Positions 47,737 through 60,132 of a stretch of DNA of 64,000 nt are shown here, in pieces. The DNA lies in assembly GCF_932276165.1 (NCBI RefSeq), contig NC_063988.1, positions 4,960,001 through 5,024,000 on the forward strand, given 5' to 3'. The DNA is from Plutella xylostella. Lineage: Eukaryota > Arthropoda > Insecta > Lepidoptera > Plutellidae. The position numbers were made by a program, and so were the translations under genes. The notes below the pieces were generated by a model. That model worked only from the letters and a program-made list of their open reading frames with translations, ran no database searches and had not been told where the DNA came from. Each line of letters opens with the position of its first letter. Within the stretch, counting starts at the first letter, position 1.

Positions 47737-50700
47737 AATAATATTATAATAATAATACTCGACTCGTAATATTATACTTTATGAAAATATAGATGTTATA
47801 CTAGGTAAGGTTAATTATATGTTGTGAACGATATTAATGTGAAATTAAACATTTCGTTTTTACAAGTTGCAATACGAACCTCATAATACTACTTAAAGAA
47901 TTCCATACTACATTCTTTATTATTTTATACATACTGTCGTTCTTTCTTTCGTTTCAATATCTATCCAAATATTTCTACCATACATAATCTGTCTAAGTTT
48001 GCGTTTCCCTCACAGTTTTTTTTTTATTGCAGTGGATTGATTCTTTCATATCCATAGCACAGTTCTTTCATTGCCGTGCACGTTAGTTTCATTGCCGTGG
48101 ATGTTTTTTTCATTGCCGTGGACGCTTATTTCATTTCCGTGAACGCATGTGTCATCGCCGTGGCACGAAATTTTTGATCATCTGTATCTCGTTAAGTTTT
48201 TAACTTATCTGATAGCCATTAAGTAAAAACACTAACATTAACAAAAACTTTAATAAAAGCGCTTTTTCAATATAAAAAACCTAAAGATAAAAAAGTCCAC
48301 GGAAATGAAGATTTTTTAGGACTTGTTGAAATCCACCCTGTTGCTATACCATACCGCTTCACAAGTTACCGAATTTATTATGATCCTACTGTCGGGTGAT
48401 CATGATCAGAGTGTCATCGCGGTTTCTGAGTGGCACCATATTAGCTGTTTTCCTTATGTCCCAGTGGATTGTGAGTGTGTATCCGAGCTCTTTGTTGAAA
48501 AATACGCAGCAGCTGTCTACTAGTTGTTATCGAATAAATCGAGTAACGGTGCTCTTGCACGAGACGACTACCTTTTGGTAAAATTATAACTTCCACTATT
48601 CTGGGAACATGCATATACCTACTGTGTACTGTGTAACACATCACGTGTAGCCGTAGCCCAACTCAATTTACTGGGCTAGATAATAAACAATGGCAGTCGT
48701 CATTAAATTTCTATGAATTTCGAAGGTCATCATTTGGAGCACAATTCAAAGGGTGAAAGTACCTATTCATGCCTAAACGGCTTCTCTAATGAAAATGTAT
48801 TTTTAATTCGATTCTGGCGCAAAAGTTTCTTAACAATTTTTTAACACTGTATCTGCTGAAACTACTTAGACTGACTGGTTAAGATGCAGACGTGCCGTTT
48901 TCACAATTCCATTTTGAGTAATCTGTTTTATGGATTTTCAGTTAGTTACGTAACTAGTTACTTACCAAGTAAAAAATTACTTGTGTCATGCTCGTACTCG
49001 CATCTCATTTAGGAGCTCTCTGGCCTCTAGCTGAAGGCTAGAACTGGTATATATATCTACTAAGCTAGTACAGAGTTATAACCGGGCAGCGGTGACGTGG
49101 TAGCTGCTTGATTTATTAGAGTTTGCGGAAAACTTTCTAAATAAGTACCTAATAATTATTAGTCATAATATTAACTCTTCGCAGTTCTTTCAGAATGCAA
49201 TACCAGGTCGCTGAAGTAGGTAACCTTCCTTAGCTGGACAACAACAACAAGCCTTTTTGTTTTAAAGAGTGTCATAGTTATTCGCCGTTCCACTGTCATA
49301 TCGATGTCCAAGGACTTTTTCTTGGGTATAGCTAACTACCTAAGTTTACCTATAGATAGCCGCAAGCTATCTGCTGTTGGCGAACTGTCAGTTCTGATTG
49401 ATAAGTCAGGCTCGAGGTGGCTCGTCCAACTGTCCATGTTCCCGCCACCATGATTGTTGCTTCCACAGATTAGAGAGTCTATGTTGGCTGTCGTTGCATC
49501 AGGTGATCAGGTACAACTAACATCTTTACGTACCATGTTTATTTAATCGAGCTATTTTATTTTGTTTTATCCAGGTTGACTTAATGGTTTCAAAATCGAA
49601 CCTACAACAATGTAAGTAGGTACCTACCTACGTACCTTTGAAGTTGCAACAAGGCGAAGCCTTAAGGTTTTGGCCGAGACCTGCCCTTAGTGTTGACGAA
49701 CATACCTAAAGGTGACCTTGTTAATGTTTTTCATATGAAGTACTGAACATTTTACTTATCCTGGTGACATGACTGATCATTTACTTACCCAGTTAAGACA
49801 TGTTAGCCGGGTTTCATTTATCAACTATTATAATAATTGTTATTGTTGTGTTAATCAATCTTTATTAATTGATGTCATCTACCAAGGAATGCTGCCAGAG
49901 CTCATAATATTCACACATGATGATACAGAATGATAGTAGCCCACAAAATCGGTGCAAAGGCTTATAAAATAACTTTCCTTCCTAGTAGGACTGCACAGGA
50001 ACTCGTTAACCGCCGAGTTAGTTAGAATACAAAATAAGACTGTGTGTTACTTGTCAATCTAGAATATGAATATAGTGACCTGCATCATGTTTTGAAAAAC
50101 TGAATACTTAGTTATCCGCCAGTGTCACAGCCTTCATCTAATCTTTTCCAGTAGCTGATGAGGCTGAGATATTTAGTAAAATTATCTTCCCTTCAAGCAC
50201 CACTCCTCGTTCCAAGGACTAGATGCCGCGCCAGGTGTTGCAGGCCGTGTCCTCGTACAGGGCTGACTGAGCAGGTCCTCGAGGCTCCAGGGTCGGCTGC
50301 TGCATTTCTGAGGTCAGTCCAGAATTACATACCCTAGTCAGCATGTGCTGACCTGAGCCCCAGCGGCCTGGATCGATATTCTACATTTTACAGCTTTTAA
50401 ATATTGTTGCAAAGTATTTCACTGGTTCCATCCATTCGGCTAGTGTATGTTGAAAATATTGCCTTGACAATAACAAGATTTTGATCAATAATTACTTATA
50501 AGTATTGCTTTCGAAGAGGCACTGTGTGTATCCATATGTATAAATATCTACCTATATGTATAGGTACATACCTTCCATAACTTTCTGACAAGTCAGGAAT
50601 AATAAGGAAGTACTTAAGTCCTATGTATACTTATACCTTTCTTTTTAGTAAATCTATTACCTAGAAATCTATGCATTATAAATTTATAGATTCAAATATT

Positions 50701-50820
50701 TATCTACTGATATACTTATCAGTAGCTTATGGGTCACAGTTGGTTTTCTCTCCACCATGCGATAATAAACACATCTCACAATGTTTAACTAGGTTTCAGA
50801 TAGGCTCAGACTACATAATA

Positions 50821-51117
50821 GACGCATTTTTCCTGAAATAAAAATGACATATTATGTATCTAGCCTATCTGAAACCTAGTCATTTCTGCATGGTGATATT
50901 ACAACTGAGGCGCGCGGGCGACTCACTCTATTTATATAGGCACCCGCACCTTGCAAATAAAGGTGGAGAGAAAAATGGACTTTATTTAACTGTCACTGTG
51001 ACCCTTATGATGCCGAACACGGAGAAAGTCGAAACGCCATATCTCTCACAATGTTTAACTAGGTTTCAGATAGGCTAGATACATAATATGTCATTTTTAT
51101 TTCAGGAAAAATGCGTC
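50821..51117. mobile_element. Unit b, small MITE-like TIR element (right copy)
   Basis: Reverse counterpart of 1140-1435, with ends GACGCATTTTTCCTG and its reverse, again directly against the outer end of unit B. The b-B order and junction are the same in both copies. Confidence 0.75.
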
Positions 51118-51190
51118 TATTATTAATAATACAATTATCTCATAAATCTTACAACTCACACTAAAACATTTTACTAAGAATTTACACTTA

Positions 51191-51318
51191 GGGCCACTTT
51201 TACCAAACGCTAAATGTATTTAAAATAGTATTTAAGTCAAATTTTAAATACATTTTGTACCAACTGACAAACGTTTGACAGGCTACTAAATATATTTAGC
51301 GTTTGGTGAAATTCCACC
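51191..51318. mobile_element. Harbinger-type MITE, copy 2, with TTA target duplication
   Basis: A 128-bp insertion in the right arm of P, with ends GGGCCACTTTTACCAAACGC and, reversed, GGTGGAATTTCACCAAACGC. TTA lies on both sides, and the left arm of P has the uninterrupted site at about 38236-38250. A 3-bp TTA duplication and this TIR style fit PIF/Harbinger. Confidence 0.85.
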
Positions 51319-51485
51319 TTAGTAATGTAACTTAAATAAATTTTGTTAGTAAATAATTTTATTTTCCCTTTAATTTGATACATTTTCTAACTTAACTAGT
51401 CCTTAGTAATGACATAACATGAATCGTTCAACTTTCTGAAACAATTTACTAATTTGTTAATTTCCACCCAAGTACCTTTGAAGGC

Positions 51486-52935
51486 AACATCCATGTAGAT
51501 ATGCTGAGGGCTGATGCTCCAATGTCTGCTACTATACTGTTCCCCCTGTTGACCCGTATTTGGGAAGCCGGACAAGTACCCGCCGAGTGGAAACAAGGAC
51601 TCCTGGTGAAAGTTCCAAAAAAGGGGGACCCATCGCGATGCGACAACTGGCGCGGCATCACACTACTGCCCGCTGCCGCCAAAGTCTTAGCTAAGATCCT
51701 GCTAAACCGCATCGCGCCGAAAGTAGCAGTGACCCTCAGAGATGAGCAGGCTGGTTTTCGCCCTGGACGCTCCTGCACTGACCACACCAACACCCTGCGG
51801 GTCCTTATTGAGCAATGTGTCGAATGGCAGTCGGAGCTATTTCTGGCCTTTGTAGACTTCGAAAAAGCCTTCGACACCGTGAAGTGGACCGCGTTGTGGT
51901 CAAGTCTACAACGCAGAGGCATACCAGCCTGCATTATCCAAGTAATACGCTCGCTATACGAGGGCAGTACATGTAGGGTCGTACATGAAAAAGAGCTTGG
52001 GGCCCCAATACGCATTTCAGCTGGCGTCAAGCAGGGATGTCTCCTGTCACCGCTCCTATTTGTTATTCTCCTTGACGATGTGATGAGGAACGTGGTTGCT
52101 ATCCCGAGAGGCATAAGCTGGGCTTCAGGTGTCCTAGAAGACCTAGACTACGCGGACGACATAGTGTTTTTCAACTCTCGACCTATTACAAGAGAAACTC
52201 GTACACCTGCAGGAGGAAGCCAGAGTAATGGGTCTGTGAATAAACCGACGCAAAACAGTCGATATGCGTATCAAGGCTAAAACCTCGGACGCCTTAATAC
52301 TCGATAACCAACGCTTGGACTCGGTCGATACATTCACTTACCTCGGAAGCACGGTCACCCGTCAGGGAGGAGCAGATGAGGATATAGAGAGCAGGATTAA
52401 GAAGGCGAAGGCTGCGTTTGCCCAGCTCAAACCTGTTTGGGACTCGAATGTGCTCACAAGGCGGATAAAAATCTCCCTCTTCGACTCCATCGTGAAGTCC
52501 GTATTGCTCTTTGGTTGCGAAACGTGGAGAGTGACGAAAGGGCTGACGAACAAACTGCAAGTGTTCGTCAATAAGTCCCTCAGGTCGATCCTGCGCGTTT
52601 TCTGGCCGAAGACAATACGTAACGAAGATCTGTGGAAGCTGTGCCGACAATCTCCCATCGGCAAGGAAATTGCGAAACGAAAGTGGAGATGGATTGGGCA
52701 CACTGTACGAAGAGGAGCTAAGAATGCCGCAAACGTAGCTTTAGACTGGAGGCCACCAAATGGCAAGCGCTCCCGTGGACGCCCTGTCCAGACATGGCGC
52801 CGAAGCGTCGAAAAAGAGCTGCGAGCCGCTGGACTAAGCTGGAGCGAGGCCAAAAGTACAGCCGAAGATAGGCGGAAGTGGCGGACGTTAGTGGAGACCC
52901 TCTGCACCTCTGGGGTGCCATAGGAACAACAACAA
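51486..52935 (+). mobile_element. 5'-truncated LINE with 11-bp target duplication, frameshifted
   Basis: Inserted in the right arm of P with CCTTTGAAGGC on both sides (51475-51485 and 52936-52946); the left arm shows the empty site at 38078-38088. It encodes the reverse transcriptase and C-terminal part only, split into two frames, and ends with an (AAC)n tail. The endonuclease half is missing. Confidence 0.9.
51501..52923 (+). pseudogene. Reverse transcriptase pseudogene of the truncated LINE
   Basis: The first frame (51501-52280) shows WRGITLLPAAAKVLAKILLN, DEQAGFRPGRSC, FVDFEKAFDTV, GVKQGCLLSPLLF and the catalytic DYADDIVFF. After about 52195 the frame shifts, and the second frame (52264-52923) continues with DTFTYLGSTV, LLFGCETWR and WRWIGHTVRR to the TAG at 52921. 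Clade not assigned (RTE-like or I-group). It is a different family from the intact LINE at 39247-44201. Confidence 0.88.
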
Positions 52936-53429
52936 CCTTTGAAGGCTGTTTTCTGCAAATAATACTCTATTAAGCAACAGTTTATTTTTATTTTTATGTA
53001 ATTTAGGAACCTTGCGGAGTTTTTAAAATTGATAAGGGACCATGAGATTATCTTTTTCAATGTTTAATTTCAAGTTGAAAATTCAGAGCAGTCTAGCTCG
53101 ATTGTAAAATTCGAACTTTCGATAAAAAAATAACTACCTTACATTACAGCTAGGAAGCTGAAACTTTTATGGTTAAAAAAACAATTTAAGAGGATGACAC
53201 AAAAATTAAAAAAAATATTTAAAAAAGTTATCCAAAAAAATAATTGATCCGCTGAGGTCGATTTTTGTATAAAATTAGTAAAAATATTCATTACTCCTAA
53301 ACTACTAAAAATTGCGGACAATACATGGGGGTGATTTGGCTACCCCTTGACCTAAGGAATCAAACATTTTCCTTTGGACGTCACTCTTTGGGCCACCCGG
53401 TATAATAAACTATAATTGTGTAAATGTAC

Positions 53430-53506
53430 ATGGAGGAGGCCTATACCCTGCAATGGGTTGACAATGTTGACATAGGCTGATGATGATGATGATGATGATG
53501 ATGATG
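53430..53506 (+). mobile_element. RTE-like LINE 3' tail with (GAT)n
   Basis: GGAGGAGGCCTATACCCTGC AATGGGTTGACA... then CATAGGCTGATGATGATG. A minimal tail fragment just outside P. Confidence 0.65.
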
Positions 53507-53886
53507 TGTAAATGTACACTTTTTAATACAATGCTAAATTACGAGAAAACGGAAGTTAATTTAATTTGTTAGTTTTTATAAAGTACCCAGGTACTTAACT
53601 ATAAATAATATTGTTTTCTTTATACAAGAAAGCTTTCCGAGAAAACTTCATCACAGTTTCCACAACAAAGTGCGAATTGCGGCAAGAAAATTGTATCACA
53701 GTGATAGTGTAATTTAAAACTTGGTATCTTGTATCAGGTTTATGTGTTCCTTAACAATGAAGATCGTTTATCTAGCTCATATATACTACAACTCACTACA
53801 CTGTGTATAGGGATTTCGTTCACGCTCAGTATCGTTTCAAAATTACCTTTTACATAGGCTCGGCATGATGGCCAATAAGGTATCTA

Positions 53887-54149
53887 CAGGGTGTTGCAAA
53901 ATTGGTATTCTAAGCCGAAACCTACATGTGCAGCAAGTTATATCTAAGCCCGAAACTGAAACCAGAATTTGGAAATTCGCGAAAAAAATTAAAAATTTTC
54001 CATAGTAAAAGTCACGTGACCAACAAAGTTTCTATGGAAAATGATTTTTTTTTTCGCGAATTTTCAAATTCTGATTTCAGTTTCGGGCTTAGATATAACA
54101 TGCTGCACATGTAGGTTTCGGCTTAGTATACCCTTTTTGCAACACCCTG
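53887..54149. mobile_element. Fold-back MITE, CAGGGTGTTGCAAAA ends, TA flanks
   Basis: A 263-bp hairpin: CAGGGTGTTGCAAAA at the left, its reverse at the right, TA on both sides, and arms of about 100 bp (GCCGAAACCTACATGTGCAG matched in reverse). Fits a Tc1/mariner-type MITE. Confidence 0.85.
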
Positions 54150-54151
54150 TA

Positions 54152-57100
54152 TATTTATGCAAGACAACCTTGACAACTAATCATATTTAAAACGTACCTG
54201 CTGTGCACATAGACATCCAAGAAAAAAAAGGGATATAAAAAAGTAATATGAGATCGTAATTGCGATACATAATCTATCCTTTAATTATGTAGTTATATTA
54301 AAGATACAATTATATACTTACTTCTAAAATAAAATTACATCCGTGGGACTGAATTTGGACTTGTTTATATGTTTGAATCTGACAGCTGAAATCAAAACTA
54401 TATAAGTAGGTACCTAATACTTTTAAATACATAATTTTATTATTTTAAAACACTAAATAGCTCTTGATGTTGCATTGTATTCCCTAAATAGCGTAAATAA
54501 AAGAAGGAACCAATCACCAAATAAAAGTCCATCAGCGTGTTATTCTCACGTGATCATCCGTCCGCTGTGACCGATTTATCACGTAAGGCGTTTCATATTT
54601 TCTTGTGTATTTATATGAATGGGTCAAGAGGCCATCCATCTTATGTGACATGAATGGAGGCGGTATTTCTTCTGTGTTTGCGACGGTAATACGAGTGAAA
54701 CATTTCCGTTCTGTTACTTCTGGAGTAGGAGCCTGAAGTCTATGTTTCCGGGGCAGCGGCCGGGGCGGGCGGCGGCTGGGCGGGCGGCAATATATACGTT
54801 TCAGCGGAAAATACAGCCTTGTTTGCACTGACGGGCAAACAGTGTATTTTGTACAGGTGTTTCGATTGAGATTCGAGAGCGAACTACATTATTTAGGTGT
54901 AGCTCTAACATACATATGTATACGAGAAATCCTAAATAGGCAATAATTATTGACACAGCTGAGTTGAGTGTATTGCAGGGCTGATCTAAAACTGTTCCGG
55001 TTATCAACACACCCCATATCGCGCAATAGTGCGTAGAACATGACGTTAAGTAACTGTTATTGCTGAAACGAGTTCCCGAGAATTTATGTGTTTCACGAGA
55101 TCGGAAAAACTAAGACATAATTCTTATTTATTTGCGCAAAATATTTTCCTCGGGTTACTTTGAAGGAGAGGCGTGTGCCGCGGCCCGGCAAGTCCGGGGC
55201 GTCAGATGTGAGTGTTATCCTCACGTGTTTATTTGCTTTCTCCATACACAGTTGTTTATGTATGAATTTTGAAGGCACGTAAGCCTGGCTTACTGGCTAA
55301 GTCGTGTAAGGCCGTGTCTCGTCTTTGTTCTGACTTGCATTTTGACGTAATGTTGCCTGCTTCCGACTCACTCCATGTACTGCCATGCCATAGTGTACTA
55401 AAGAAGAGTGAATTTACATGAAGAAATGAATATTCAAGTTATAGTAATGTTCAATTATTCACTCGCGTAGCTGGTTCAAGGATTGTAGAATAACATAAAT
55501 AAATGGATGGAATAAATAAATACATTATATGTATTAAGAATATTTGCTATAAAAATGGTTTTTCTCTGTCTATCACATGATTCACATGGTCAGAGATTTG
55601 TACTCTTTGTAACTATGTTTCATACAGATGTACAATTAAAAATTTTAGGAAGTCTAACTTAATGAAATCATTAAAAAATATGACATATATTAGTATATTA
55701 CGTATTAGCCTCGTTACATACTATTGCGCCTGGTCATTCTTTTACACAGCTGGCTGCTTCTTTAAACTCATAAAACATAAAATAACACCTGTTGTTATCA
55801 TCTGTAGGTACTTTTGCTTTCAGATTACGTCATTTCAACAATAGTAATTTATGGGGCTAATACGAAATTCTTACATCAATTTCATTTACCTCTATGTATG
55901 TTGATAAACGCTACAAATAGAAGAGGCAGTGAAAGAACCTGAGCATCTTTATTACTTCCTCATTGGAAGACGGTACGCAGTATAACAAACACAAAATGGC
56001 TAAATGGTTATGTTCATGAAAATACACAAATAATGCAAAAAGGAAGCCGCAACCGCGCCGCGTACATCACGTAGGCGCTATAAATTGATTTCGTACCAGC
56101 TGTGCGCGACTGTACCGACAGAATATTTCTATAACACTTCTCTCTGTGACATTATTATTTTGGTATTGTAGGTACACTTTATTTTACCTATTTATACTAG
56201 GCGGGTACGGACGTGTCTTTGTAAAAAAATGAAGAGTACCTACTTTAACCTTATTCAAGTGCGACTTATACCTTCACATTTTTTAAAGTAGGTACCTAGT
56301 AACGAAAATAAATTAAGTTGTCCTTAATAAACGCATACTTACACCTCACGCAATCAAAGGAACATGAAATAAATGTTCCTTATAGTCTGACTCCCACCAT
56401 CAATAAATTCCTTTCTCATCCAATCCAATACATAAAAAGCACGTGAGTTCACACGACACTTTAGGAGGTCCATCGGTGGACTCATTGGGACTCGAGCCGT
56501 GGTCCCGTGATCGATGATAGCCAGGCTCATAGTGGAGGCGCGGATTATACTGAGACGTTGACGGATTACGTCCATTCGACACGCGGATAACGCGCTAAGG
56601 AAGTTTAAAACTTAAGGGTAGGACAGGAAACAGACTTAAGAAATTTCTTGTGAGTGTATTTTTATATTACAATTGTATAGTTATATACGTCACAATATTC
56701 CTAAATTTTTTCGGAATACCGACAAGGTATACCTACTCACTATGCTTTGCAATATAAGGCTTAGACTAGATCCAGATAGTCTTGGCCTATAAATACTAGA
56801 AGCTATTTAAAGTTTAGTTCTGGGCCCTTGACCTTCTTGATCGAGGTACTTAAATTAGTTATTTGAAAAAACCTACCCAGCCTATCGATTTCATAATGAA
56901 TAACATTTGTACCTACTTACGGCATATACTTACAGCTACATTAATTACTGCGTTTTAATCTGAAAGTTGCGTATATTTTAAATTTAAAATAAACTCCTTA
57001 GGTAAGTACCTACATTTTTTCAATGCCAGATAATTTGCAGGAACTCTGAAAAATATGTAAGTATGTATATGTGAATATTAAAAAGTGTTTTCTTCCAAAA

Positions 57101-60100
57101 GCTCACCGAATTTTACTTTCTTTTACTTACAAGTTTTTCAATAAATTTCGTTGAGCCTCAACTCAACCTCCTTTCATTTACCTACAAGTAAGTAGGTATA
57201 TGTATATAAGAGACGCGAGTAAGTATACCTACGTATCTAACTAATGGGTACCTATATCTTACCCATAAAGGCGGTCAAAGCTTTCATTAAGGGATCATAG
57301 TTAAAATTTCATTTTGAGGGTTATAATTTATGGGGACCGACGCGACGGTACTCAAGTTAATGCTTCAACTTTTGAACTCAGTTTACCGAGAAGGCGCGAG
57401 TTCAGAACAAAATAGAATTATAATTTACAATGTAATAAAGTTTATCCCGAAAGGGTAAGGCGCGTATTCTACGACCAATTTGAGCAACACTCAACTACCA
57501 ACTTATGTAGGTAGGTAGGTATTTATATATTTTTTAGATCAGGTACATAAGAAGTTAGAAAATTTCATTGAAATTTACTTAATGCATAACTGCTACCTAC
57601 CTATGTTATATTTCTATTAGGATCATCTCATACACCACACATTCTGTTTACGGATACGGGCGAAGAACTTTAGTCGTAATACGCCTTATTGCCGAGCTTT
57701 ACGATGCAATACGCACTGCTGCTACACTTTGCTATAATTGAATTGCAGGCGCTTGTGCTAAAACGCGTGTTTTTGAAGCTGTATGGGATAACCATTTGTT
57801 ACTTACGGTTTTGTATATTATGTAAGTGACAAAGTAAAGACCAATTTAGGTATTTTACTTCCAAATGTGTCACATTTGGGTTGTACAAAAAGGTTCGGTC
57901 CTAAAGGCTAACCAATTTTTATTTTTGTTGATCCCAATCAACGCTACGTGAGCGGTTTATTTTCAATACGCCCAGTTGAGCTCGACAGGAGACGGATGTC
58001 CAGCTAGATAACTGATCTAGCCAAACCCAGTACAACGTTCGACTTAACCTATTCCTTCCAGAAGCTCTCTAAATCAGCATTTTATTTATTGCCGTAGCAA
58101 AATGAGGATTTGGACTTTCTCGTAAAATATACGTGCCTCGAAGGGCATGAAAAGGGGATAAAGTATTTGTTATCTTTATCTAGCGACGATGCCGATGGTC
58201 AGATTATAATATTTGTTTTATAAAAATGTCGAGTTGCCACATAGTTGCCCGGGGCGACAACAAAAGACCTCCCTTGCCGCTTTTCAAAATAATATATTGC
58301 TTAGGGCGGTTTATTTTCCAATATTTTCTCTGTCACGACATTTGTTACCTTGTTGACGACCATTTCGATTCTTTGTTTATTTAGCAATATTTCATTGTTT
58401 GATAGGGCCTTCGTTTCACTTACGTTCCAAGAGGAACTTGTTTAAGAGATTCAAAATCTGAACTCACTTAATTATTATAATTGACTGTAATCTTCACATT
58501 TTCGTATATTGAGCAAAAAAATTGAAATATATTCAACCTGATTATTTTTTTCCGGACAATACCCATTGGAGTTTAGAATGATAAATTTGGGAGCGCAATG
58601 GCCTGGTAATGCTCAGAATTAAAATGGTAAATTTCACTGCAAAGTGGTGACAAATGACAACGATTTCATAAAATGCTTCGGTATGCCCGTTGTTGTACGG
58701 AGCGTATAAATGGCTTGCCTGTAATCATTTCCTTTTATAATTTAAGGTAGGTACCTAGAGGTAACTCATTACTTCCCGTTTAAGTATCAGAATAACTTGA
58801 TTCTCCAAACACAATACACAGACTTACATAAAGCAGTATCGTTTTAAAGTGACTTAAAATATAAGGCTGTGTGGGTCGTATTGTACATAAAAGGTGGTCC
58901 CGCTCGCGTTAGAACGGTCCCCTCAGGAGCATTTGTTATTTTCGGCGGTGGCGTAAATTGCGACTTTGCAGGTAAACCTTTGTTTAGCATTAACTTGCTT
59001 TCCGGAACCATTGTAATGCTCTATAACAACCCTGAAGTTTGAACTCTTGTGTGTTAAGTTTGTTTGCCAGTATTGCTGTTTAATTAACTTCTGTAAGCTA
59101 ATATGAGGCCGAAACTGAAGCGAATTCGGGAGATTTCAAAGCAGCGGTTCTTTCCTTGTATGAAATTACCGATTTGCATTATTTGGCTATCATGTCGCCT
59201 GTTCTTTACCTGAACACACTTTACGCAAAAAAACTCACTGTCACCAAAGTGCTTTTAAGTCCAATAAAATTTCGAGAGCCAGCTATGCTACTCGTGGAGA
59301 TAGAAGAATCCGTATCAACCTATGAGGTTAGAAGGTCACGGCTGGGTTCAACCATGAGGTCTAGACAGACCAGTGCCACTGGCTCAGATAGCAAAGACCC
59401 CGCGTTACGACACTGAATGGCAAAATTAAGTTTTAAACTGCTCGAAGCCATTGCAAACAATGGAGTTGTTATAACGAGTATATTATTTTATAACGCAAAC
59501 AAACAAACTTGTAAGGCTAATTAGGAAAGCTATCTCCTGGATGTTATGAGCTACAAGTATTAATGGTATTTTATGAATCTCATACCTTGATTATGGACTT
59601 GTTAAAGACTATTTAAGGCACTTATCCATATTTCCATGTAGGTATTTAAAAATATATACATACAAAAATATATTTCAGTAAAAACTATAAAATGTATGAA
59701 CGCTAACTATGCTGTTTGAGTAATCGAATATTTGTGGCTCGCAAAACAAATTTTCCTGAAAACTGTCCTGTGAATCTCGTTTCAGTTTCCGGGAAGCCAA
59801 AATTCATACTTATTGTATTTTATTTATTTTATAAAACCAAACAGTACCTTTGTATACAGAGTGTAATTCTATCAGTGACATACAAGCAGGCTCAAATTCT
59901 TTAAAACATATTATTTGCACTCTGTAGAGTCTGTAGTAACCTAAGATGTAACTTTATGTCTAACATTCGGTGTTATATCATACCGCATCAGACAGAATAA
60001 AGTATCAGAGCTATAATAATATCATCACCATATTACCTGCAAGCTACCGTATTCGTATTTAACACAAGGTAACGACTTCACATTTATTCGCCAATGAAAG

Positions 60101-60130
60101 AGGGAATCCTCTGAATGCCTAATGACGAGG
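54152..60130. other. Gene-poor stretch, no gene recognised
   Basis: No coding region could be supported. A GC-rich patch at about 54738-54792 (GGGGCGGGCGGCGGCTGGGC) stands out. The rest is AT-rich DNA with short chance frames. Confidence 0.35.
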
Positions 60131-60132
60131 TA

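Larger units (their letters stand above)
46801..47880. mobile_element. MULE-like element M2, second member, nested in S
   Basis: Ends GGGCGCGTATCGCGATGTAT and, reversed from the right, GGTTCGTATTGCAACTTGTA, both continuing into AAAAACNAAATGT as in M1. The interior retains the CAAAACCCCTAGCACCAAAA phrase and one forward plus one reversed unit of the M1 tandem repeat, around 47150-47310. Flanks CGATAAAAC and TCATAATAC match at 6 of 9 positions, consistent with an old 9-bp duplication. It contains two RTE-LINE fragments. Confidence 0.7.
45770..48337. mobile_element. S, TIR element with subterminal arrays of TCATYGCCGTGG
   Basis: The left unit B lacks this segment at the matching place (about 8410-8425), so it is an insertion. 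It starts GGTGAATTTCCCGCGG and ends with the reverse of GGTGGATTTCAACAAG. CTGTTG occurs at both edges (45764-45769 and 48338-48343) and only once in left B, giving a 6-bp duplication. Many copies of TTTCATCGCCGTGG, CATTTCCGTGG and variants occur on both strands within 45770-46800 and 48050-48310. No transposase seen. A 6-bp duplication is known for Dada and IS3EU-type elements, among others; superfamily unassigned. Confidence 0.75.
38655..50818 (-). mobile_element. Unit B, large non-coding TIR element (right copy)
   Basis: Reverse-orientation copy of 1438-10453, with the same TTATGTAGTCTGAGCC ends. Without the LINE (39247-44201) and the subterminal-repeat element (45770-48337) it is about 4.6 kb. 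It lacks the LTR-like insertion present in the left copy, giving that insertion's empty site. The minisatellite has seven units here against five on the left. It was inserted near the centre of P with an overlap of TATTA at both edges, compatible with a TA-type target duplication. Confidence 0.8.
37616..53400. mobile_element. P, long palindromic fold-back element, heavily invaded
   Basis: Ends CAGGGTGGCCCAAAGAGTGA on the left and its near-exact reverse (CCGGGTGGCCC...) on the right, each next to TA. The left arm, 37616 to about 38425, is matched in reverse by 38540-38652 followed by 51118-53400. Without insertions P is about 1.7 kb, almost all palindrome. Inserted into the right arm are the B+b composite (38655-51117), a Harbinger-type MITE (51191-51318) and a truncated LINE (51486-52935). 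The intact left arm supplies the empty site for each. No coding capacity of its own. Confidence 0.85.

Noticed and set aside
45770..48337. Regularly recurring CATCGCCGTGG motifs as a satellite or CRISPR-like array
   Set aside because: Spacing is irregular, both orientations occur and the motifs cluster near the ends of a TIR element. They fit subterminal transposon repeats.
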